NCBI GenBank assembly: GCA_900318865.1
Contig: ONMF01000003.1
Location: forward strand, 1 to 64,000
DNA from: an uncultured Prevotellaceae bacterium
GTDB lineage: Bacteria > Bacteroidota > Bacteroidia > Bacteroidales > Muribaculaceae
DNA: 64,000 nt
Reading direction: 5' to 3'
A program made the translations under genes and the position numbers. How positions within the stretch are numbered: the first letter of the stretch is position 1; every line of letters starts with the position of its first letter. Below, piece after piece: positions 33,884-43,330 of the stretch. The notes below the pieces were generated by a model. That model was not told the DNA's origin and searched no databases. It saw nothing but the letters and a program-made list of their open reading frames with translations.

Positions 33884-34582
33884 ATGATTACTAAACTTGC
33901 AAGAATCGCCCTGGTGCTCGTGGTTGCTGTGGCCATGAGCTCGTGCAACGACGGTGAATACATCGTGCGGGACAATCTCGTTCTTTACTCCTACTGGACT
34001 TTCAGTTTCGGCACACGCACCGACACGCTGCCCGGAGCCGACCCCGCCACTTTCAAAACCATCAAGAACTGGCTGGCGCGCGACGCTCACAACGTGTACT
34101 TCAAAAGCAGTCGCATCAACGGGGCCGACCCGGCCACTATCAAAAGCAAAAAATTTCCGCTGTCGTGCGACGCACACGACTATTATTACGAGGACAAAGC
34201 CCTTCACGTTGCACACATGGCCACCTTCGAGGTGCTCAATCATGACATTTTTTGGGCAAAGGACAGCCGGTGCGCATACTTTGAGAACAAGCGCCTCGAT
34301 GTGGCCGACGCCAAGGCGTTCCACCTGATTGATCACTGCACCGCCACCGACGGGCACGGCGTGTACTACTTCGGGAATCTTCTCACCGGAGCCGACCCCG
34401 CCACCTTCGTCAACCTGAGCGACGGATACTGCAAGGACCGCACGCATGTGTGGTATCTGGGCGACCCCGTCGCCCAAGCCGATGCGGAAACATTCACCGT
34501 CGACAACGACGGCAACGCCCGCGACAAACTGGGCACCTTCTATCACGGCGAGCGCGACAGCACATCGGCCACTGCACCATAA
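33884..34582 (+). CDS. DKNYY-repeat lipoprotein
   Basis: A 232-residue lipoprotein from ATG 33884 (MITKLARIALVLVVAVAMSSC, Cys 21); the ORF is open 15 codons upstream, but that part is not signal-like. The mature chain is built of DKNYY-type units of about 30-35 residues: DAHNVYFKSSRINGADPATIK, DAHDYYYEDKALHVAHMATF, DSRCAYFENKRLDVADAKAF, DGHGVYYFGNLLTGADPATF and DRTHVWYLGDPVAQADAETF. Such proteins are common at bacterial surfaces, with no defined role. A weak -7 box TACCTTTG at 33849-33856 suggests it may be transcribed apart from the thiamine genes. Confidence 0.8.
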   Translation: MITKLARIALVLVVAVAMSSCNDGEYIVRDNLVLYSYWTFSFGTRTDTLPGADPATFKTIKNWLARDAHNVYFKSSRINGADPATIKSKKFPLSCDAHDYYYEDKALHVAHMATFEVLNHDIFWAKDSRCAYFENKRLDVADAKAFHLIDHCTATDGHGVYYFGNLLTGADPATFVNLSDGYCKDRTHVWYLGDPVAQADAETFTVDNDGNARDKLGTFYHGERDSTSATAP

Positions 34583-34617
34583 AAACAAGCAGCCTACCCC
34601 CCCGAGAAAAAATAGAG

Positions 34618-34648
34618 TTGCGAATTCTGATTCTATTCACTATTTTTG
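34618..34648 (+). promoter_or_regulatory. Promoter of the clpS-clpA-aat operon
   Basis: -33 TTG at 34618-34620, 20 bases, -7 TATTTTTG at 34641-34648; clpS starts at 34686. Confidence 0.65.
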
Positions 34649-34685
34649 CAAACTATTTTTTTGGGACAAGCAAAGATTCTGAAAC

Positions 34686-35000
34686 ATGGCACAAACCGAC
34701 AACAGCCGCCAGCACGGCACGTCGATGAAACAGCGCACACGCATCGACCAGCCCAAGCGCTACAAGGTGATTCTCCACAACGACGACTTCACCACCATGG
34801 AATTTGTGACCGAAGTGCTCGTGCGCATCTTCGGCAAGCAACGTTCCGAGGCGCTGGCACTCATGCTCTACGTGCATAACCAGGGAAGCGCCGTGGCCGG
34901 GGTTTACACCTACGACGAGGCCATGAGTCGCGCTCAGCGGGCCACGTCCCTGGCACGGAGCCAGGGTTTTCCGCTGCGCATCACTTGCGAGCCCGAATGA
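34686..35000 (+). CDS. clpS: ClpS, N-degron recognition adaptor
   Basis: A 104-residue adaptor. The core begins RYKVILHNDDFTTMEFVTEVL, which holds the N-end residue pocket (HNDD, TTMEFV), followed by LALMLYVHNQGSAVAGVYTYDEA, the ClpA contact side. The basic, unstructured first 25 residues correspond to the extension that enters ClpA. It would deliver proteins with Leu, Phe, Tyr or Trp at the N-terminus to ClpAP. It heads an operon with clpA (29 bases downstream) and aat. Confidence 0.95.
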   Translation: MAQTDNSRQHGTSMKQRTRIDQPKRYKVILHNDDFTTMEFVTEVLVRIFGKQRSEALALMLYVHNQGSAVAGVYTYDEAMSRAQRATSLARSQGFPLRITCEPE

Positions 35001-35028
35001 CGATTTAACAGCATTTTCACATCGACCT

Positions 35029-37266
35029 ATGAATTATTCAAGCAACATAGAGCTGGCACTACAGTATGCCAGTTTCATCGCAGTCACAGCACGCAACGAG
35101 TTTGTCACGCCCGAGCACGTGCTGCTGGCACTCATCCAGCAGCTGGCCTTTGTCGACGCGCTCGACGAGTGTGCCGACTACAACCCCAGCCTGCTGCAAA
35201 ACGAGATTGTGACTTTTCTTGAGAAACTCGACTCCTGGCCCGAGGACGACGCCGAATACACCGGCCCCACCCTCTCTTTCCAGCTCGAGGAATTGCTGCA
35301 CGATGCCGAGAAACGCGCGCAGGACGCACAGGCCCCGATGGTCGACGTGCCTCATCTGGCCAAAGCCATGCTTGAACTGAAGGAGTCGTGGGCAGCCTAC
35401 TATCTGCATCAACTGGTGGGCGAGCGCGAAGCCGACTTTCTGGGCGCGCTGACCGATTTCTACGCACAAGACGCACGCGAGGCGGCCGACCCCGAGGCGG
35501 CGATGGCAGGCGATGGCGGAGCGCAGCAAGCACGCACCTCGTGGCGCGACTATGTGACGTGCATCAACGACCATCTGGCCGAACACAATCCGCTCATCGG
35601 ACGCGAGGCCGAGCTCGAGCGAACCATCGAGGTGCTGTGCCGGCGCGACAAGAACAACCCGCTCCATCTGGGAGAGCCGGGAGTGGGAAAAACGTCGATT
35701 GTCTACGGCCTGGCGGCACGCATCGAGCAGGGCAATGTGCCCGACCGCCTGAAGGGAGCCAAAATCTACCAACTCGACATGGGAGCCCTCGTGGCCGGCA
35801 CGCAGTACCGTGGCGATTTTGAAGACCGACTCAAGCGCGTGCTGCGAGGAGTCACCGCCGAGAAAGGGGCCATCCTATATATCGACGAGATGCACAATAT
35901 CGTGGGAGCCGGGCGCACGGGCGAAGGAGCCATGGACGCCAGCAACATGATGAAGCCTTACCTCGAAGGCGGAGAATTGCGGTTCATCGGCTCAAGCACC
36001 TACGACGAGTACAACCGCCACCTCACCCGCAGCAAGGGCATGATTCGCCGGTTCCAGACCATCGACATCGCCGAGCCCACCGTCGACGAGGCCATCAACA
36101 TCATCAAGGCTTTGAAAGAACACTACGAAGAGTATCACGGCGTCACCTACGACGACGAGGCCATCGACTTCGCAGTCAAGGCAAGTGCCAAGCACATCAC
36201 CGACCGCTATCTGCCCGACAAGGCTATCGACCTCATCGACGAAGCCGGCGCCTATCTGGTGGCACACGGCAGCAATAGCACCGTGGTCGACAAAACACTC
36301 ATCGCCAGCGTGCTGGCACGCATCAGCAAGGTCGATGCGCTGGCCGTCAAGGACGACGACACCGAGCGGCTCGAAACCATCGAGGAACGCATCAAGAACA
36401 AGATTTACGGGCAGGACAGCGCCGTCAAGGCGGTGGTCGAGGCCGTGCAGATGTCAAAGGCGGGGCTCACCGACGAGAGCAAGCCCCTTGCCAGCCTGCT
36501 GTTTGTGGGGCCCACGGGCGTGGGAAAAACCGAGGTGGCGCGAGTGCTTGCCCGGGAAATGGGCGTGGAGCTGGTGCGCTTCGACATGAGCGAATATGTG
36601 GAAAAACACACCGTGGCCAAGCTCATCGGGTCGCCGGCAGGATATGTGGGTTACGAGGATGGCGGACTGCTCACTGATGCCGTGCGCCGCGCCCCCGACT
36701 GCGTGCTCCTGCTCGACGAGATTGAAAAAGCCCACGACGACATTTTCAACATCTTGCTGCAGGTGATGGACTACGGCGTGCTGACCGACAACAAGGGCCG
36801 CAAGGCCTATTTCCGGAACGTGGTGCTCATCATGACCAGCAATGCCGGAGCTCAGTTCGCATCACAGGCTTCGGTGGGATTCGCCTCGACCATGACGGCC
36901 GGAAAAGCCATGCTCCAGCAGGTAAAAAAGACGTTCAAGCCCGAGTTTGTGAACCGGTTGAGCGGCATCGTTGTCTTCAACGACATGGACGACCACATGG
37001 CACGGCTCATCCTCGACAAGAAACTGCGCGAACTCGACGAGCGCCTCGCCACACGCAAAGTCACCGTCACGCTCACCGAGAAAGCACGCTTGCTGCTGAT
37101 GCGCGAGGGGTATTCACGGCAGTACGGAGCGCGTGAGATGGACCGTGCCATCCAGCTGCACCTCAAGTCGCTGCTCATGCGAGAAATTCTCTTCGGCTCG
37201 CTCAAGAATGGCGGTCATGCCACCGTCACGGCCAGCGACAACAAACTGATTCTTGCCGACGCATGA
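35029..37266 (+). CDS. clpA: ClpA, ATP-dependent unfoldase
   Basis: A 745-residue protein (the E. coli protein has 758). The N-domain (about 1-150) starts [30 protein letters not shown]. First AAA+ module: Walker [10 protein letters not shown] at about 215-223, Walker [15 protein letters not shown]. Second module: Walker [10 protein letters not shown] at 494-502, Walker [12 protein letters not shown] and sensor 2 [10 protein letters not shown] degradation-related loop region follows the second module. It unfolds substrates for ClpP. The stop overlaps the start of aat (ATGA), so the two are translationally coupled. Confidence 0.95.
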   Translation: MNYSSNIELALQYASFIAVTARNEFVTPEHVLLALIQQLAFVDALDECADYNPSLLQNEIVTFLEKLDSWPEDDAEYTGPTLSFQLEELLHDAEKRAQDAQAPMVDVPHLAKAMLELKESWAAYYLHQLVGEREADFLGALTDFYAQDAREAADPEAAMAGDGGAQQARTSWRDYVTCINDHLAEHNPLIGREAELERTIEVLCRRDKNNPLHLGEPGVGKTSIVYGLAARIEQGNVPDRLKGAKIYQLDMGALVAGTQYRGDFEDRLKRVLRGVTAEKGAILYIDEMHNIVGAGRTGEGAMDASNMMKPYLEGGELRFIGSSTYDEYNRHLTRSKGMIRRFQTIDIAEPTVDEAINIIKALKEHYEEYHGVTYDDEAIDFAVKASAKHITDRYLPDKAIDLIDEAGAYLVAHGSNSTVVDKTLIASVLARISKVDALAVKDDDTERLETIEERIKNKIYGQDSAVKAVVEAVQMSKAGLTDESKPLASLLFVGPTGVGKTEVARVLAREMGVELVRFDMSEYVEKHTVAKLIGSPAGYVGYEDGGLLTDAVRRAPDCVLLLDEIEKAHDDIFNILLQVMDYGVLTDNKGRKAYFRNVVLIMTSNAGAQFASQASVGFASTMTAGKAMLQQVKKTFKPEFVNRLSGIVVFNDMDDHMARLILDKKLRELDERLATRKVTVTLTEKARLLLMREGYSRQYGAREMDRAIQLHLKSLLMREILFGSLKNGGHATVTASDNKLILADA

Positions 37267-37934
37267 TTTTTCGTCTTGACCCCGACATAGTGGGATTCCC
37301 CGACCCACGCCTGGGCGAGCCCGACGGATTTTTCGCCTATGGCGGCGCCATCAACCGCGAGTGGTTGCTGCTGGCCTACAGCAACGGCATCTTTCCCTGG
37401 TTCTCGTTTCGCGACTACGACGAGCCGCTGTGGTGCTGCCCCATGAGGCGATTTGTCATCTTCCCCGCCGAGATTCATGTGTCGCACTCCATGCGGGCGC
37501 TCATCCGCAAGCAGCAGTACCAGTTCACCATCAACAAGGCCTTCGACCGCGTGATCAAGGGCTGCGCTCATGCACAAGGGCGCTATGAGCAGGAGGGTGC
37601 CTGGCTGGGCCCCGACATCATCAGGGCCTACACCGGGCTCCATCAAGAGGGCTATGCGGCCAGTGTCGAGGTGTGGGATGCAGGGCACGAACTCGTGGGC
37701 GGACTCTACGGCGTGACCATCGGCAGTTTTTTCATCGGTGAAAGCATGTTCTCGCTCGCGCCCAGCGCATCGAAGCTGGCCATGATTGTGCTGGCCCGAT
37801 ACATGGAACGCATGGGGCTCACACTCATCGACTGCCAAATCGAGACGCCGCATCTGCGGTCGATGGGCGGACGCTACATTTCCTACGACCATTACATGGC
37901 TTTGCTCAACGGAAAAGACGCAGCCGAGGATTAG
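37263..37934 (+). CDS. aat: Leucyl/phenylalanyl-tRNA-protein transferase
   Basis: A 223-residue transferase that adds Leu or Phe from tRNA to proteins with N-terminal Lys or Arg, making them ClpS targets. Family landmarks are present: GFFAYGGAINREWLLLAYSNGIFPWF in the first 50 residues, then GLYGVTIGSFFIGESMFSLAPSASK and LIDCQIETPHLRSMGGRYISY. It overlaps clpA by four bases. With clpS and clpA it makes a compact, one-operon N-degron pathway. Confidence 0.95.
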   Translation: MIFRLDPDIVGFPDPRLGEPDGFFAYGGAINREWLLLAYSNGIFPWFSFRDYDEPLWCCPMRRFVIFPAEIHVSHSMRALIRKQQYQFTINKAFDRVIKGCAHAQGRYEQEGAWLGPDIIRAYTGLHQEGYAASVEVWDAGHELVGGLYGVTIGSFFIGESMFSLAPSASKLAMIVLARYMERMGLTLIDCQIETPHLRSMGGRYISYDHYMALLNGKDAAED

Positions 37935-37970
37935 GCCGACTGGTTTTTTATCTCTAAAATGAAGAAAAAT

Positions 37971-38001
37971 TTGCATAGACACATAGTTTTCAGTAAATTT
38001 G
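37971..38001 (+). promoter_or_regulatory. Promoter of the ptb-buk operon
   Basis: -33 TTG at 37971-37973, 20 bases, -7 TAAATTTG at 37994-38001; the first start codon is at 38036. Confidence 0.65.
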
Positions 38002-38035
38002 TTTCGCAAATCAAAAAATGAGTATGTAGAAAACT

Positions 38036-38929
38036 ATGAAAACCTTTAACGAGCTGAAAAACCAACTTTGTGCTTCCTCTACCGCTAAAACAGTGGCGGT
38101 GGTTTGGCCGGCCGATGAAGACACCCTTCAATCCATGGCGCTCACTCTTGAACAGGGTGTGGCACGCATGATGGCCGTGGGATGCCGCCAGCAAGTGGAG
38201 CAGCATCCCGCACTCCACGACTATGCCCATTGCATCACCATCATCGATGCCGATTCGCCCGACGATGCCGCGCGCCAAGCCGTGATGATGGCACGGGATG
38301 GCCGTGCCGATGCCATCATGAAGGGAATGATTAACACCGACAACCTGCTGCGGGCTGTGCTCGACAAGCAGACGGGAATCCTCACACCGGGCAGCGTCCT
38401 GACTCATGTGAGCGTGGCGCAAATTGCCGGATGCGACCGGTTGCTGCTGTTTTCCGACCCGGCAGTCATCCCCCACCCCACGCACGAGCAGCGCGTGGAG
38501 CAGGTGAAATATGTGGCGGCGCTGTGCCGCAAGCTGGGTGTCGACACACCCCGCATCGCCATGATTCACTGCAGCGAGAAGGTCAATGAAAAGCATTTTC
38601 CACACACGGTGAGCTATCGCACCATTGCCCAAATGGCGGCCGATGGCGAATTCGGCCCCTGCATTGCCGACGGGCCGCTCGACGTGAAGACGGCCCTCGA
38701 CCTGCACAGCATGCAGGTGAAGGGTATCCACTCGCCCATCAACGGGCAGGCCGATGCCCTCATTTTCCCCGACATCGAGGCCGGAAATGTTTTCTATAAA
38801 ACCATCACCCTGTTTGCCGGCGCGCAAACGGCAGGAATGCTTCAGGGCGCACGGGTGCCGGTAGTGGTGCCCTCACGCGGCGACTCGGCCACCAGCAAGT
38901 TCAACAGCATCATGCTGGCGGTGCTCTAA
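38036..38929 (+). CDS. ptb: Phosphate butyryltransferase
   Basis: A 297-residue member of the phosphate acyltransferase family. The N-terminal half holds ARDGRADAIMKGMINTDNLL; the C-terminal half has GPLDVKTALDLHSMQVKGIHSPINGQADALIFPDIEAGN, the acyl-CoA/phosphate site of Ptb/Pta enzymes. Its 297 residues and the absence of a cobalamin-like N-domain fit Ptb rather than Pta. It converts butyryl-CoA (or isobutyryl-/isovaleryl-CoA) plus phosphate to the acyl phosphate. Butyrate kinase follows after 67 bases. Confidence 0.92.
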   Translation: MKTFNELKNQLCASSTAKTVAVVWPADEDTLQSMALTLEQGVARMMAVGCRQQVEQHPALHDYAHCITIIDADSPDDAARQAVMMARDGRADAIMKGMINTDNLLRAVLDKQTGILTPGSVLTHVSVAQIAGCDRLLLFSDPAVIPHPTHEQRVEQVKYVAALCRKLGVDTPRIAMIHCSEKVNEKHFPHTVSYRTIAQMAADGEFGPCIADGPLDVKTALDLHSMQVKGIHSPINGQADALIFPDIEAGNVFYKTITLFAGAQTAGMLQGARVPVVVPSRGDSATSKFNSIMLAVL

Positions 38930-38996
38930 GACCGTAACTTTCTTTATTTTAACTAATTAACCATAACTCTAACTTTACTCTCACACCTACATAGAT

Positions 38997-40061
38997 ATGA
39001 GAATTCTTGTCATCAACCCAGGCTCCACATCCACCAAAATGGCTGTCTATGACAACGAAAATCCCATCTTGGTGCGCAGCATCACTCATTCGCCCGAACA
39101 GTTGGCCCCTTTTGCCCAGGTAACCGACCAAATCGGCTTCCGCAAGCAGCTCATTCTCGACGAACTGCATCGCAATGACATCCCGGTTGAGTTCGATGCC
39201 GTCATCGGGCGCGGCGGGCTCGCCAAGCCCATCGCCGGCGGGGTTTACGCCATCAACCGCCGAATGATCGACGATGTGCTCGAAGCTGTCCACAAGCATG
39301 CCTGCGACTTGGGATGCATCATCGCCAGCGAGATTGCCCATGACATCGGCAACGACTGCCCGTGCTTTATTGCCGACCCAGGGGTGGTGGACGAGATGAA
39401 CGAATACGCGCACATCAGCGGGTCGCCGCTCATGCCGCGCATCTGCATCTGGCACGCGCTCAATCAGCGGGCCATCGCACGGCGCTTTGCACGCGAGCAC
39501 CGCAAGCGCTACGAAGACCTGAACCTCATCGTGTGTCACCTGGGCGGCGGCATCTCCATCGCAGCCCACGACCACGGCAAGGCCGTCGACGCCAACAACG
39601 CACTCGACGGCGAAGGACCGTTCTCGCCCGAGCGCGCCGGCTCTTTGCCGGCCGCCGACCTGATCAGACTGTGCTTCAGCGGCAAGTACACCGAGCAACA
39701 ACTGCTGCGGCGCATCGCCGGCGAGGCTGGCATCACAGCGCATCTGGGCACCAACAACATGATTGAAGTGGAGAGGCGCGTGCTCGATGGCGACAAGCAG
39801 GCCGAGCTCATTGTCAACGCCATGATTTACCATGTGGCGAAAAACATCGCTGCCGAGGGGGCCGTGCTCTACGGCAAAGTGGATGCCGTGCTCATCACGG
39901 GTGGCATGGCGCGCTCGGCCTACATCGTGGAGCGCCTTACCCGGCGAGTGGAATATCTCGCACCGGTCTACTGCTACCCCGGAGAAGACGAAATGGGAGC
40001 TCTTGCCAGCAACGCGCTCGATGTGCTTACCGGCAATCTTGAGGCTAAAATCTACACCTAA
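38997..40061 (+). CDS. buk: Butyrate kinase
   Basis: A 354-residue acetate/sugar kinase-fold enzyme. It opens with the phosphate-binding INPGSTSTKMAVYD, has HLGGGISIAAHDHGKAVDANNALDGEGPFSPERAGSLP near 182-218 (substrate and ADP loops) and ends with the adenosine motif DAVLITGGMARSAYI. It converts acyl phosphate plus ADP to acid plus ATP. With Ptb it gives substrate-level phosphorylation during amino-acid fermentation, producing butyrate, isobutyrate or isovalerate; the natural substrate cannot be told. Confidence 0.94.
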   Translation: MRILVINPGSTSTKMAVYDNENPILVRSITHSPEQLAPFAQVTDQIGFRKQLILDELHRNDIPVEFDAVIGRGGLAKPIAGGVYAINRRMIDDVLEAVHKHACDLGCIIASEIAHDIGNDCPCFIADPGVVDEMNEYAHISGSPLMPRICIWHALNQRAIARRFAREHRKRYEDLNLIVCHLGGGISIAAHDHGKAVDANNALDGEGPFSPERAGSLPAADLIRLCFSGKYTEQQLLRRIAGEAGITAHLGTNNMIEVERRVLDGDKQAELIVNAMIYHVAKNIAAEGAVLYGKVDAVLITGGMARSAYIVERLTRRVEYLAPVYCYPGEDEMGALASNALDVLTGNLEAKIYT

Positions 40062-40078
40062 TCCCCACCTTCACATTC

Positions 40079-40546
40079 ATGAGAGCGAAGCCGTTACTGT
40101 CACTATTCATCATCGCCTTTTTCTCAACCATCATGGCACAAGGCAGCACACATCTCTACCGGGGCAGGTCATCCTATTCCAGCGACATCCTTTATACTTG
40201 GGACGGACGGTACCTCTATCGTGGCAACTCCACCTATTCCAGCGATGCCCTTTACACCTGGGACGGGAAGCACCTCTACAACGGACGCTCCACCTATTCC
40301 AGCGACATCCTCTATACCTGGGACGGGAAGCATCTGTACCGCGGTAACTCCACCTATTCCAGCGACATCCTCTACACCTGGGACGGACGGTACATCTACC
40401 GCGGCAGGTCCACTTATTCCAGCGATATCCTTTGCACCTACGACGGGCGGTACCTCTATCGTGGCAACTCCACCTATTCCAGCGATATCCTCTACACCAC
40501 CGATGCCATCCTGCCGGTGCCGCTACTCATCGCCATCACCATGTGA
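40079..40546 (+). CDS. Secreted six-repeat beta protein with hydrophobic C-tail
   Basis: A 155-residue protein with signal MRAKPLLSLFIIAFFSTIMA, then six consecutive 20-residue repeats (residues 25-144) of the form YRGxSTYSSDILYTWDGxYL, and a last hydrophobic decapeptide LPVPLLIAIT. Repeats 2-6 differ at only a few positions. The alternation of polar and hydrophobic residues (YRGNSTYSSDILYTWDG) suggests two beta-strands per unit and a closed or propeller-like ring. It lies 17 bases after buk without its own promoter, so it may ride on that transcript. I recall similar STYSSDILYT proteins in other gut bacteria, but no function. Confidence 0.8.
   Translation: MRAKPLLSLFIIAFFSTIMAQGSTHLYRGRSSYSSDILYTWDGRYLYRGNSTYSSDALYTWDGKHLYNGRSTYSSDILYTWDGKHLYRGNSTYSSDILYTWDGRYIYRGRSTYSSDILCTYDGRYLYRGNSTYSSDILYTTDAILPVPLLIAITM
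40151..40510 (+). repeat. Six tandem 60-bp repeats inside the repeat-protein gene
   Basis: Units of exactly 60 bases with the constant core CCACCTATTCCAGCGA, in frame with the protein. Synonymous sites are also largely conserved, which points to recent expansion or gene conversion. Confidence 0.9.
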
Positions 40547-40724
40547 CAGTGGCAACCGGAACCCCGAAATACATTAAAACGGTCGAGACGATGCCCCTTG
40601 CCGCTTGACGATGCCCGCTGCGTTTTTCATGTTTTATGGCTAACGCACAACAAGGAGAACCTTTCGCACTTCATATTTGAACCCTGCAGGTAGTCAAAGT
40701 CACTTGGATTCACAAGTTAATATT

Positions 40725-40755
40725 TTGGTATTCTAAGAAATTATTCGTATTTTTG
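40725..40755 (+). promoter_or_regulatory. Promoter of the BspA-like/dockerin-like gene
   Basis: -33 TTG at 40725-40727, 20 bases, -7 TATTTTTG at 40748-40755; the start codon is at 40799. The preceding stretch 40547-40724 shows no gene. Confidence 0.65.
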
Positions 40756-40798
40756 CACAAAAGCCTTTTAGCTAATTATTTACCGATACCATACTACT

Positions 40799-43330
40799 AT
40801 GAAACGAATCTTTTTCATCTCGGTGCTATTACTGCTGATGGCGCTGCCATCGCGGGCCAAAACCGCAGTTTTTGACTTCTCCACCAGAGCCTCATTGATG
40901 GAGATGGGTTATAGCAGCGTTGATTTATCGAGCCTGCAAAACTCATCCTACGACCGATTCTCTTACACCAACGGCCCCATTGAGGCCGAATGGACCAATA
41001 CCTATATCGACCGCAGTCTTATGTTGGCATCGACCCAAGCAGTGAACGGGGCGACAAGCAATGGCTTTAATTTCGACACATCGCTGGGTGCAGGAAAAGT
41101 GAAATTGACCATACCCACCAATTATAAAATCACCCGCATATCAGTTGAGTGCCTCAGTGAATACCAGTGTGACGATGTTTTGTTCATAGTTTTCAACCCG
41201 GATTCTGATGATTTCGCCACCGGTGCGGGAACAAATATCGGAAGCAATGTCATGCAGTACACCCCCGCCTTCTCGGGTGTGCGCGAGGTCACTGTCTGCT
41301 CATCGTCGAGCGCGAGCGACCTGTCCATCAAAACCCTCAAGGTGGAATACCGTCGCACCGATTATCTGCGGTCGGACTTCAACGACAACGGCATCGTCGA
41401 CATCAAGGACATCAGGCTGTTTACTACAGCGTATGATACTTATGGCTATGCTATTGGCGAAGTTCCTTCAGAAGTCCTCGATATTTACGATGTCAACGAA
41501 GATGGAGAAATCGGTCCAACTGATTACAATTTGGTGAAAGCTGACCTTATAGCATGTGTCAACGCACGCAGCTCATATTTTAATCAAGTGGCCGACCGCA
41601 CCGCCATGAGTGCCAACGCCAAGATATTGATTGAAGGCGCTGGAAACCTCGAGTATCTGGAGTTACTGTTTAATATACCCAATTTTGACAACTACTCCAA
41701 GGTCAACATCGCTACCCAAAAAATGAGTAACAATCCCTTCCCCATCTTGTTCGATGGATTTTCACTTCCTCTTCCCAACACATTCACCGATGGAAAACGG
41801 GAAATTGAAATCTCGATTCCAAACGAATACGTCGACCCGACCAAGAATCTGGAGATTCTCTATGTGCGTGGCCTCGACGCCAACGGCAATTATGTGCCCA
41901 ACGGCGCCGGCGGGTTCAAGGTCAGCTTCTACCACGACCCGGCCGACGAAGCCATCGTCTTTGCCAGTGCCAAGACCAAAACGGCATGCGTGGACCGCTT
42001 CGACACCAACGGCGACGGCAAGCTGAGCTATCGCGAGGCCGCAGCGGTCACCATCACGGCATTGGCCGAGAACAAATTCCAAAGCCTTGACATTGAGACG
42101 TTCGACGAATTCAAATATTTCACCCAGATAATGGAAATTCCCCGATCCACGTTCGCCCAATGCGCCAGTCTGACGTCAATCACCCTGCCCGATGGATTGT
42201 ACAGAGTGGGTGATAATGCTTTCCAGGGCTGCGGCAACCTGTCGCAAGTGAACTGTGCCAATCCTTCTTATGGACTATTAGTAGGTGCCTCCGCTTTCTA
42301 TCAGTGCACCAAGTTGACCGAGTTGCCTTTCGGCGATCACCTTTACAGCATTGGCAAAACAGCCTTTGCCTTCAGCGGCATCACCGATGTGGTGCTGCCC
42401 GCCAGCGTTCAGAACGTGGGCGAGTTGGCCTTCTCTCAAGCCAATAACATCACCTCACGCGTGGTGATCCCCCATGCAATCAACAACCCCACCTACTGCA
42501 GTGCCGACGGTTTAAACCATGACCAAGAAATGGGACTGCACATGCCGCTGATTGACTATAACAATCCCAACAACCGCTTGGTGCTGAACCGCGCCAACTT
42601 CAGCGACGCCTACCACAGCATCGTTGACAACTGCTCGGAAGGTTCCCTCTCGTACATGCTGCCGGCTGCCGACCAGCTGCGACCCTGCATCTATGAGGGG
42701 CAAGACTACGAAGGCTGCTTCACCACCTTCTGCAGCCCCGTAGCCATCGCTTTGCCAAGCGGCATGGAAGTTTTTGTAGTCGACAGTTTTGACACCGACA
42801 CCAGGGAATTCACCGCCAAAAGCATAGGAAATGTTGTGCCCGCGGGCGTGCCTGTGGTGCTCAAGGACAGCGAGCCGCTGGCCGGACGGTTCATCGAGTT
42901 GGACACCTCGGACAGCGAAGGAACCACCATCGAACCCAACCTGCTGCAGCCCATATGGCCCTACTTCGATTACACCCTGATGGAAGTCATGGAATTTACT
43001 TCCACCGATGACAATTGCGGCTGGACATTCTCAGTCACCCCCACCAATCCCACAGGAGGCACCGCCTATATAACCATCGACCGCAACTTGCTGGGCTTCG
43101 CCGAGTGGGAAGGCATTCCCTGGGGTGAAACCTACTGGACAAGGTTCGAACAAAGCTACAAAAAGGGCGACGTGAACGGCGACGGCGAGGTGTCAATCGC
43201 CGACATGACGGCACTGTCGAACCTCCTGCTCGACGAAACAAGCAATGAACGCAGCGATGTGAACGATGACCACGAAACCTCCATTGCCGACATCACCACA
43301 CTGGTGAACATCCTGCTCGAGCAAGAATAA
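40799..43330 (+). CDS. Secreted BspA-like leucine-rich repeat protein with dockerin-like modules
   Basis: An 843-residue exported protein (signal MKRIFFISVLLLLMALPSRA). An N-terminal beta-rich domain (20-185) is followed by an EF-hand/dockerin-like pair (DFNDNGIVDIKDIRLF and DVNEDGEIGPTDYNLV), a cohesin-like stretch to 385, an EF-hand (DTNGDGKLSYREA), and BspA-type repeats (IMEIPRSTFAQCASLTSITLP and following, about 440-560). The C-terminal 60 residues are a two-part dockerin-like module: DVNGDGEVSIADMTALSNLL and DVNDDHETSIADITTLVNIL. Such proteins bind calcium and may attach to host or plant surfaces or to partner proteins. No enzymatic motif was found. Confidence 0.85.
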   Translation: MKRIFFISVLLLLMALPSRAKTAVFDFSTRASLMEMGYSSVDLSSLQNSSYDRFSYTNGPIEAEWTNTYIDRSLMLASTQAVNGATSNGFNFDTSLGAGKVKLTIPTNYKITRISVECLSEYQCDDVLFIVFNPDSDDFATGAGTNIGSNVMQYTPAFSGVREVTVCSSSSASDLSIKTLKVEYRRTDYLRSDFNDNGIVDIKDIRLFTTAYDTYGYAIGEVPSEVLDIYDVNEDGEIGPTDYNLVKADLIACVNARSSYFNQVADRTAMSANAKILIEGAGNLEYLELLFNIPNFDNYSKVNIATQKMSNNPFPILFDGFSLPLPNTFTDGKREIEISIPNEYVDPTKNLEILYVRGLDANGNYVPNGAGGFKVSFYHDPADEAIVFASAKTKTACVDRFDTNGDGKLSYREAAAVTITALAENKFQSLDIETFDEFKYFTQIMEIPRSTFAQCASLTSITLPDGLYRVGDNAFQGCGNLSQVNCANPSYGLLVGASAFYQCTKLTELPFGDHLYSIGKTAFAFSGITDVVLPASVQNVGELAFSQANNITSRVVIPHAINNPTYCSADGLNHDQEMGLHMPLIDYNNPNNRLVLNRANFSDAYHSIVDNCSEGSLSYMLPAADQLRPCIYEGQDYEGCFTTFCSPVAIALPSGMEVFVVDSFDTDTREFTAKSIGNVVPAGVPVVLKDSEPLAGRFIELDTSDSEGTTIEPNLLQPIWPYFDYTLMEVMEFTSTDDNCGWTFSVTPTNPTGGTAYITIDRNLLGFAEWEGIPWGETYWTRFEQSYKKGDVNGDGEVSIADMTALSNLLLDETSNERSDVNDDHETSIADITTLVNILLEQE

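Noticed and set aside
40151..40510. CRISPR-like periodic repeat
   Set aside because: The 60-base units are contiguous without unique spacers and are in frame with a protein; no cas gene is near.
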